Part shown: piece after piece, positions 1 through 7,340 of the stretch
Position numbering within the stretch: position 1 is the stretch's first letter
Layout of the letters: each line of letters opens with the position of its first letter
Assembly (NCBI GenBank): GCA_023055425.1
Contig: JALGPY010000008.1
Location: forward strand, 7,946,501-8,010,500
Origin: Linanthus parryae
Taxonomy: Eukaryota > Streptophyta > Magnoliopsida > Ericales > Polemoniaceae
Direction: 5' to 3'
Length of the DNA: 64,000 bases
Made by a program: the position numbers and the translations under genes
Notes under the pieces: generated by a model
Databases searched by the model: none
Told to the model about the DNA's origin: nothing
What the model saw: only the letters and a program-made list of their open reading frames with translations

Positions 1-1463
1 CAGGTTCGATTGTGACTGTCATTTACAGGTCTGGATCCCTGAATATTGTATACAGGGTTCCAGATTCATTACTTATTAGCTATATAATAATAAGGGAAAC
101 CTTAGAATCTGGAAACATGGTTCTGGTTTTCCATAATCTGAAGTACAAAAGTTTTGATGTCCAAACACCTCAGATTAAAGGAGATAATAATTATTTTATA
201 TGCAATAATCTATATCATCCACACATGGCGTATGGATAAAACATAATTGAAATCAGAAAACCACACACACACACAAGAATAAGGATCTACTTACCAGCTC
301 CATGAACTGCAGTCCTAGTCTTGCAGCCTCAATATCAGCTGACCTGATTAAATCTACAAACCCAGGAGGCAGCCTTTACCAACAAGGGACAACAAGTGCT
401 CCAGGATCAAAGTAGGCCTTCCAGTACCTTCAGATGGAACGAAACAGAATTACCAATAACATATGCAACTTTCGTTTTTATATCAAGAGGTGTTGTCAAA
501 AGTAACGACAACAACATTGGCTACACCCATTTGAGGCAGCATGCCAAAGAAGACGGTTCTTGATCTATTTTAATCTATTGCCTCCAGAGAGCATCTTGAT
601 CTATTTGATTTTATTTCTATAGACAATATATTATAACTTCAAACCGGTTATTTTTTCCATCTTATCCTAACCTCTAGAAGATATTGACTTTGAAACTGAC
701 AAGAAACATACACATGTATATCAGTTGTGGTTACGACATTATGCATATTTTAGGCCATGGAGCTCTTCGTTGGATGTTCTTACTTCATATTGTATGAGAT
801 GCGTATTTCTTAAAGCTTAAATTTTTGAACCAGTGACACACGTTCTTGGTTTAGAATGCAGAAGAAAACCCAATCAGTCAAACAAAAAACTACGCAGGCG
901 ATGATTTTATTTTAGATCAAAATGTCAGCAATTGGAAACAACGACAAAAATTAGTTAACCTCCAGATCAAGTTTATCCTTCCTCTTAGAAATTCTCATGT
1001 CTGCAGAGGTCCTGTGAATCAGAACAGATGAAGAGCTTTTATCTGTGTGGAAAATGAAGATGTTTCCGTTCATTGCAGAAAGAAAATGTAGGTGAAACCA
1101 ATTAAATATCCATTAGGTTTTTCGAATGATTTAGGATCGTAACCATTAGTGTTTCTTTGTGCATTTTAAAGTTTCAAGCTAGGATACACAGAAGTTAAAC
1201 AAACCAGACTTGCACATTGCAGAGATCAACCATCTATGAAGCTATCGGGGACTAACTCATGGAAATGGAGATATCTACAGCGTGAAAGATTCAATTAAGG
1301 TTGCGAATCAGTTTACTCTGTAGGCTCAAGTTATTGTCAGTGTCAATTTTTTTCTTGAAAAGAAACCTAAATTTTGTACCAGAGGCAAAGGCACGGGTTC
1401 CTGGTTTATGGAGGATCAATAAGGATTGACAAAAAAACGGAATCAGCCTACATAAATATAACA
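1..1463. other. Intergenic DNA, no gene recognised
   Basis: No open frame here has a recognisable domain or codon pattern on either strand. A short CA run lies at about 261-275. Nothing else repeats or folds obviously. Confidence 0.5.
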
Positions 1464-1805
1464 TCTACATTATAAAATAGCATGGTTTAACAAACTTCTG
1501 AATTTTCAGCCGTTAGATTAAATCAAATCCATCCCCACCATTAGATCTCACCTACTTATTACATCTCTAACTACCCACTCTCTTTGGACATCCCTAATTA
1601 CCCACTCTTCTTGGACATCCATAACTAATAAGAGAGAGGTTTTTCTCAATTACTACATCTCTAACTTGGAAGTTGTTCTTTTTTTAATTTCTCTTTTCAC
1701 CACATTTGTAAAAATAATATTTGGATAACACATCTAAATTCATTTAGAAAAAAACACCTCTATATTAAAAACTAATAGTGCCCTTGGGCACGGGTAATAC
1801 ACTAG
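1464..1805 (+). mobile_element. Non-autonomous Helitron-like element, copy A
   Basis: The 342-bp element starts with TC after an A (TCTACATTATAAAATAG). It ends with a hairpin GTGCCC-TT-GGGCAC, an AT-containing spacer and CTAG followed by T, which is the canonical Helitron 3' end inserted between A and T. A second copy at 31732-32046 shares the start, the end and internal motifs (TTAGATCTCACCTAC and AACTACCCACT). No protein is encoded, so any movement would depend on an autonomous Rep/helicase element elsewhere. The 3' end is strongly supported; the 5' end rests on agreement between the two copies. Confidence 0.7.
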
Positions 1806-2194
1806 TGATTCATATGCTACAAACTTCTAAACTGAAGGAATAAAAATTTGACATTCTGTCAAACAGACATACCGAAAGTGCGTGCAGGAATTCGTTGGAT
1901 ATGAGATCGAGCCGAAGGTTATGCAGTAGCTGTGATTCAGAAACGATCTGGGGGCAGTGTTGATGCGGTACCAGTGAGAGAAGGAAGCACGAGTAGAATA
2001 GATATTTCATTCATCCGGATCGGGATGTAACAATGGATAGGTTTCAGAATCCATGTGATTTGTTTTTTGGAGTAATAGACTGTGAGTCGTTGCCTGTGAG
2101 GAACCGTTTCTTATTTATTGCTTCTGTTGGTAGTGGATGAATCGTTTCGCAAACGATGCCTTTGTTTGTGATGCTGAGCGAAGAGCCACAATTC
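1806..2194. other. Unassigned intergenic stretch
   Basis: No supported gene. Short frames on both strands lack domains. The stretch continues into 2685 and beyond across the solo LTR, which split an older sequence here. Confidence 0.4.
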
Positions 2195-2199
2195 AGTAC

Positions 2200-2679
2200 T
2201 GAAGGGCAGGAAGGATCTATCACATACAGATCTACAACATGAATTATAGCGGAAGATTCATGTGTTTACCTTGTCTTCCTAAGCTCCTTAATGCAGCGGA
2301 TGATCGGTTTGTTGCTTGCTTTCACGCGCCTCCTCCTTGATCTTGCTCCCACCAATCTAGTGTGAATCTCGAGGACGAACACTGATTTCCACACCACGTT
2401 CCACCTCCTTGGATGAAGTTGGAGAGAGACTAGGGTTCTCTACAACTAGTATGAATCTAGACAGAGTAACTTTATTCTCTGGAATAGTCTTATAGTCACA
2501 CCATAATGTGTAGGAGGCTGCCTCCTTATATAGGCAAAACTTCTCCTAGGTTTGCACATAAATCCCTAGGGTCTGAGCCTTAGCTACTAACCCCTCTAGT
2601 TTGCGCATTAGTGCAACTAACCCCATAAGGTTATGATAATTGTATTGGGCACCCCACATGGGCGCACCAATTGCTAACA
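2200..2679 (-). mobile_element. Solo LTR of a Ty1/copia element
   Basis: Read on the minus strand this 480-bp block begins TGTTAGCAATTGG and ends CCTTCA. It aligns along its length with the 446-bp LTRs of the element at 3974-11817: the start region (GCGCCCATGTGGGGTGC), the TATATAAGGAG box region, and the end (CGCTATAATTCATGTTGTAG). Perfect 5-bp target duplications AGTAC flank it (2195-2199 and 2680-2684). With no internal region or second LTR, it is the product of LTR-LTR recombination. It is clearly diverged from the neighbouring element, so it is an older, related insertion. Confidence 0.88.
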
Positions 2680-2684
2680 AGTAC

Positions 2685-3130
2685 GATTCGTATGTGTAGA
2701 TCGGAGAAAGTCATGATTGGAAGTTCAAGGCCACGGGTTATGTGTGAAATCGGAGTCGGGGATGATATACATCGGTTGGAAGAGGTGCATGCGTCGTTTG
2801 GAGGAAGAGGAAGAGGTGCACCGTGCAGCATATGCCTTTTGGTGAAACAGAGTTAGGGTAAGACAGTAACTACGATGGCTGATCAGGGTAAATTTGTTGA
2901 TGCTGATGGGCATTTTGGACAATTGAGTGTTTAATAAGGGGTATTTTGGGTAATTCAAAAAATTTGGGAACAATTTTGGGTTAGGAACAGTTTTAGGTTA
3001 GGAACACTACAAACTTTTAAGTAGTAGAGATAGAGATAGAAGAAATGTTTACATTGTGGATGTAAGACAACTTTATTCTTAATTTGTGTACCACAGAAAT
3101 ATTTTGTGATTTACATAACTTTGAAATGTC
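2685..3130. other. Intergenic DNA upstream of the peptide gene
   Basis: Overlapping short frames on both strands around 2690-2970 have no recognisable domain and are not supported as genes. From about 3040 the sequence resembles the relic at 43905 onward. Confidence 0.4.
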
Positions 3131-3139
3131 ATTTTGGAA

Positions 3140-3225
3140 ATTTGCAATGACTTCAAAGTCAACAGGTCCCAAACAATTAACTCGTCTCGTGAAAGAAATA
3201 AAGGCACAACTTGCTCTCTATATAA
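3140..3225 (+). promoter_or_regulatory. Upstream region of peptide gene: inverted W-box-like element and TATA box
   Basis: The motif TGACTTCAAAGTCAAC lies at about 3148-3163. It is an inverted pair of TGAC half-sites, and its reverse strand reads TTGACTTT, the WRKY W-box core. About 55 bp downstream, TATATAA at 3219-3225 sits 38 bp before the ATG at 3263. The same block is repeated near 44007 with the inverted motif intact but the TATA box degraded (TATTACAA). A role in transcription is inferred from position and from conservation between the copies. Confidence 0.55.
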
Positions 3226-3262
3226 CTGGCCTTATGTGGGTTCTGTTGTTTATGTTCTAACT

Positions 3263-3532
3263 ATGGCTTCAAGTAAGAAAATATTTGTTGTGCTGAAAGT
3301 TTTCTTCATAGTTTTTCTTCTCTTAGCTTTTGACGTTGCTGCAAGAGAGCTGCTCGAGAGCTCCAGCCCCCTAATTACCTGTAAGTTGTGCTTTTTTTAG
3401 CTTTGGTATTATGTTCACAGTGTCACTTAAAACATTGTCTTCTGTGTTATAGGTAAAACAGGAAGAAAGCTTGCTGATACTGCAGATGATCCATGGCCTC
3501 ATATCCCTCATAGGCCGTTGAAGAAACCATGA
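3263..3532 (+). CDS. Putative small secreted peptide precursor (two exons)
   Basis: The gene encodes 65 residues. Exon 1 is 3263-3380, the intron 3381-3452 (GTAAGT...TTATAG, 72 bp) and exon 2 3453-3532; the junction falls in codon 40. Residues 1-27 form a typical signal peptide: a short basic start (MASSKK), a hydrophobic core to about residue 23, then a small-residue cleavage region near VAA. The mature part is short and charged, with one cysteine at residue 40, a GRK at 43-45 and the tail DDPWPHIPHRPLKKP. No known peptide-hormone motif (CLE, CEP, RALF, PSK) fits convincingly. A TATA box and an inverted W-box-like element lie upstream. A disrupted paralogue at 13892-14696 keeps the exon layout and the ARELHE and DDP motifs. 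That supports a real gene family, and secretion followed by proteolytic processing is an inference. Confidence 0.7.
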
Positions 3533-3968
3533 GTTATATTCTGTGATTTGGACTTGAACTTGAACTCATGGCGTTATTGCCTCATACTGTATTTGTATTT
3601 GCATAAGCTGTACTGAAAAAATCTTTGCTTCTCTACAAATGATAAAGTGATCATGTGTAGTAGTCGTAGATAATAGGATTTGTTTCTTTAAAGACTCCCG
3701 TGAATTCTCTTCATTGTAATAAAGCGTCATGTGATTTGTTAGTTTGAATAAAAGAAATTGCTTGCTATTGCGATTCATTAATTCTCTGAACACGTACATA
3801 ACTTTCTCATTTTGCTCTTTTAACATGTACATAACTTTCGGTCTTCTTAAGAATATAAGTTATGTTGAAATAAGTAACAGGCTCTGGCATCTGACTCTGA
3901 TCCCAAATAGCTTTCCAATTTCGTGCGACAATCTCCTAAAAAGTAATATACGATAAGAATCAGATAAT
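3533..3968. other. 3' flank of peptide gene, no further gene
   Basis: AT-rich sequence likely holding the 3' UTR and polyadenylation region of the peptide gene (AATAAA-like words near 3717 and 3746). The overlapping frames on both strands have no domain. The copia element begins at 3974. Confidence 0.4.
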
Positions 3969-3973
3969 AGAAA

Positions 3974-4419
3974 TGTTAGCATTATGTGCGCCCATGTGGG
4001 GTGCACAATGCAATTAACCTAAACTTATGGGTTTAGGTGAGACAAGCTCAAACCTTATGGGGTTAGTAGCAAGGACAAACCCTAGGGGGTTATGTTGCAA
4101 TAGGCTATAAGTCTGTCTATATAAGGAGACAGCCTCCTATTATTTTATACACACTACTGTAGAGATCATGTGCTGATCATAATACAGTAAACCCTAGACT
4201 CTCTCTTCAACTAGCCTCCATTGCGTGGAACTTGGTGTGGATCAGAGCTCTCGTCCTAGTGATTCGAGCCAGATTGTGGGAGCAAGAAGAGCACGTGAAA
4301 GCAAGCAACCTACGATCATCCGTCGCGCTTAGGAGCTAAGGAAGACAAGGTAAACACATGAATCTTCCGCTATAATTCATGTTGTAGATCTGAATATGTT
4401 AGATCAAGTACGTCCTTCA
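3974..4419 (+). repeat. 5' LTR of copia-1
   Basis: 446 bp, TGTTAGC to CCTTCA. A TATATAA box at 4118-4124 places the probable transcription start about 30 bp downstream. The sequence AAG|GTAAAC near 4350 is a possible 5' splice site within R/U5. It matches the 3' LTR except at 4011. Confidence 0.93.
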
Positions 4420-4420
4420 T

Positions 4421-4434
4421 TGGTATCAGAGCCT
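4421..4434 (+). other. Primer binding site of copia-1
   Basis: TGGTATCAGAGCC starts 2 bp after the 5' LTR end and is complementary to the 3' end of plant initiator tRNA-Met, the usual primer for copia and many gypsy elements. Confidence 0.92.
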
Positions 4435-4850
4435 TAGGCTTGTTTTTCGTGCCTAGTTATGCGTTCCCGAATCAGATAAAAAATTCGAGTTTTTGAAATT
4501 TCATAATCTGTTAGTAAAACCTATATGGTTAGATAGGGTTTTTCACAAGGATTCCAGAAATATAAATTTTGTAATTTTTGGACGAACAGAGAATTAGTTA
4601 TGAATTTTCTAAGATTCGAAACAGTATAAATCTGGACTGATTGATCTGAGCAGTAAAAAGATTTTTTCAAAACATGTTAAAATTGGGTTTTGAATACATA
4701 ATCTTGATCTACGTGAAACGACGATTCCAACGATGTAAAGATCGCCGGAAACGGAGGCCGGGAAGGCGGCGCGTGGGCCTCACGCGCCACCGACGCCGCC
4801 TCCACGCGCGGCCACGCGCCGCACGCGCCAAAGGGCGGCGGCGGACTTGC

Positions 4851-5033
4851 TGACGTCAGCTAGGGCTGACGTGGCATGATGACATGGTGGTGCCACGTCA
4901 GCAATTGCTGACGTGGCAGATGACGTGGCAGTCACGCGGGCTGCTGACGTGGCAGGTGACGTGGAGGGCTGACGTGGCTGCTGACGTCAGCACATGGCTG
5001 ACGTGGCATGCCACGTGGCACGCTGACGTGGCA
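4851..5033 (+). promoter_or_regulatory. Dense array of ACGT-core (bZIP-type) motifs in the copia-1 leader
   Basis: Twelve ACGT cores occur in 183 bp. Most are TGACGTGGCA or its reverse (4867, 4891, 4909, 4921, 4945, 4999, 5024), with two TGACGTCA palindromes (4851, 4982), two further TGACGTGG forms (4957, 4970) and one CCACGTGG palindrome (5011). These are the classic C-box/G-box targets of plant bZIP factors. The block sits in a GC-rich island inside an otherwise AT-rich leader, downstream of the probable LTR transcription start. Enhancer activity is inferred; an RNA-structure role is possible because opposite-strand copies can pair. Confidence 0.6.
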
Positions 5034-6146
5034 CTCAGGCCGCGTCGGCGCGTGACGGAGGCGGACTCGCCCACGCGCGGCGGCGCGTGTGGGCGCGTGA
5101 GCCCTCCTCCGGCCACTATTTTTCGCCAAATTTTTTTCTATATGCTCAGAATTAAATTTCCTATTTTCTGGGATTTTTTCATAATTTTTGGAAAAACAGA
5201 AAATTTTATTATTTTCCAGATTAATTAATTAGTGTTTAGCACACTTCCCGAGGCAATTAGACGTCCTTAAACACATTGTTTTGAGCCCAAATTTTTTCTG
5301 GAGACTTAGGACATTTTTTCCCTACCTTATGAGATAGGAGGTGAGATCCTAGGTAGTTGGGAGCGATTTTCGATCTTATTAGTTGATTGATTTATTGCTT
5401 ATTAATTTCCAGTAATTATTCTTTAATTCTGGAAATTTCCAGAAAATTCCAGTATGTTTATATTATTATTATACATGCTGTTGTGGGTTGAATGGATGTG
5501 TTTGATGCTTGGATGTGGCTTAGATGGTTTTATATTTGGTTTTGGTTTTGAATATGTAATCAATTAAAATACGGCCTGCGTGTCGTGCCTCTCTACATAC
5601 TCTATTGTCTTCTCTTCTCATCTAAATCGCCTATTAGAGGTTACTTCTTAGAAATAAGATATTTAGTGAAGATTGAAGAATAGAAGCTTCAAGAGAGGTG
5701 GCCAAACCAAAAGCTATGGCGCGAGGTGCATGGAGCAAAGAGACGAACAGGGAAGCTTCAAGGAGCACTCGAGATGAGGCGAGATCCATGAGGCAAGAAG
5801 TTCAAGACTTGCTCAAAACGTACTCTCAATAGTGGGAGTGCACCTTAGGGGCCACATCCATTGCATATTTATGCTTATGCTTGTTTTATGTTATAACTGC
5901 GTGTGATTGGATATAACTGTATAACCTCGCATGCTAAAGAACTAAAACGAAAGAGCTCACATTAAGAGAGGATTAAAATTAATAGGGAATCGTAAGTGAC
6001 GATATTTGATTCCTAGAATTGCTGCTAGGTTTTGGTGGAGTCCTTATGAAGAACTATGAAGTTTTAATCTTATCTAAATGTTTGTAGGAGCTAAAACAAA
6101 TGCTAGTAATTAACTTCCGCTTTGTCTCATATTTTTTTCAGTTACG
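5034..6146 (+). other. Remainder of copia-1 untranslated leader
   Basis: There is no coding frame with a domain. It contains ACGGCCTGCG at 5571-5580, a word also present in the leader of the second copia element. It ends with a pyrimidine tract and AG at 6140-6141 just before the gag ATG at 6147, a good candidate 3' splice site. Confidence 0.55.
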
Positions 6147-7292
6147 ATGACTCAACTACTTAAAACTGCTGTAATACTGAACGAGGATAATTTCCATACA
6201 TGGTATAGAAGCGTGATTGTCCGCTTCCTAGAGCTGGATTTGTCTGAGCACTTGCATGTGTCAAAGATCGAGCCTTTGGAGCCCGAGGGAGGCCCAACTG
6301 AGGCATATAGGCGTGATGTTGAGGCTTACCAGAAATGGAAAGTTGATGACGACATTGTATGCCTAGAATTGATGGATCTAGTGAGATTTGAACTCCTAGA
6401 GTCAATCGAGATTGACTACGCGAGTAAGTTTTGGGAAGACATTCTGGCAAAGTATGGGATAACCGATAGTTTCCGTGAGCAGTACCTATTGAGGATGCTT
6501 ACCACTGTGGTGAAGAAAGATTGTGACTCTATGGAAAAGCACCTAAGGGCCTTATCTTTTTATATTACTGAGCTTATTAATTCTGGGTATGAATTGTCCG
6601 ATGAAAGGCAACTTAGAGCTGTGAGGACATCTCTACCAAAGTCATGGGAACCCGTGAGACAGGTGTTGGCTAATTCAGAGGATATTAGAACGTTTGGAGA
6701 TGCCAAACGATATCTATTGTTCGAAGATCATAGACTGGAGTTTGCCAGAACTAGCAGCTCAACACTGGAGGTAGAGAGCTCATTCTTGGCCACTGGGCCG
6801 AGTGGGAGCGATGCGGGATACGACCCGAGAGGCCAATTGGGGCCACGCCCAAAGATCAGTAAAAGCCAAGTGGGACGGAGGTCCAGAAACATGAAACGAG
6901 TTAAGTGCTTCAACTGTCAGACATATGGCCACTTTGCTCGTGATTGCACCGAGCCAAAGGTACACTATAATCCAAACTCAGACTGTTTTGTTATAAGTCA
7001 AGTTTATATTGCTGATTCCCCTAATGAGTGGGTTTTGGATTCAGGTGCGAGTGACCACCTAGCATGCGATCGTGACGCGTGCACGGATTATAGGCGAGTA
7101 CCAGTGGGCAGTAGAAGAGTGTACATGGGGAACAACTCCTTCGTTGATGTAGTGGGCATTGGCACATATCAGCTGAAGATGAGGTCTGGAGAGACGCTTG
7201 TCCTTCATGATGTTCTTTACGCTCCTGATGCACGCAAGAATTTAGTTTCAGTTTCTAGACTTATGGATATGGATTACAGACTTGTTTTTTAG
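6147..7292 (+). CDS. Copia-1 Gag and protease
   Basis: The 381-residue product forms the N-terminal part of a copia polyprotein. Residues 1-230 are a UBN2-type Gag: an N-terminal NFHTWYRSV segment typical of copia capsid, followed by a helical region. A CX2CX4HX4C zinc knuckle (CFNCQTYGHFARDC) lies at 254-267. The aspartic protease begins near 290, with the catalytic motif DSGA at 298-301 in WVLDSGASDHLA. The frame stops at TAG 7290-7292, and the same frame stays open from 7293 into the pre-integrase region. A copia polyprotein is normally one continuous frame, so this is either a single disabling mutation or, less likely, a programmed readthrough point. The ATG follows a strong splice-acceptor-like tract. 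Confidence 0.9.
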   Translation: MTQLLKTAVILNEDNFHTWYRSVIVRFLELDLSEHLHVSKIEPLEPEGGPTEAYRRDVEAYQKWKVDDDIVCLELMDLVRFELLESIEIDYASKFWEDILAKYGITDSFREQYLLRMLTTVVKKDCDSMEKHLRALSFYITELINSGYELSDERQLRAVRTSLPKSWEPVRQVLANSEDIRTFGDAKRYLLFEDHRLEFARTSSSTLEVESSFLATGPSGSDAGYDPRGQLGPRPKISKSQVGRRSRNMKRVKCFNCQTYGHFARDCTEPKVHYNPNSDCFVISQVYIADSPNEWVLDSGASDHLACDRDACTDYRRVPVGSRRVYMGNNSFVDVVGIGTYQLKMRSGETLVLHDVLYAPDARKNLVSVSRLMDMDYRLVF

Positions 7293-7340
7293 GGTAGAGT
7301 TGCCAAACTGTTTTGTGGCAATTCATCTTTTGGCACTGCT

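Noticed and set aside
2671..2973. Overlapping frames on both strands after the solo LTR
   Set aside because: No domain, frames compete with each other, and the first begins inside the LTR end.
4884..5228. 114-codon plus-strand frame and its antisense frames
   Set aside because: Created by the repeated GACGTGGCA units, giving repetitive TWQ/DVA-type residues; not a protein.
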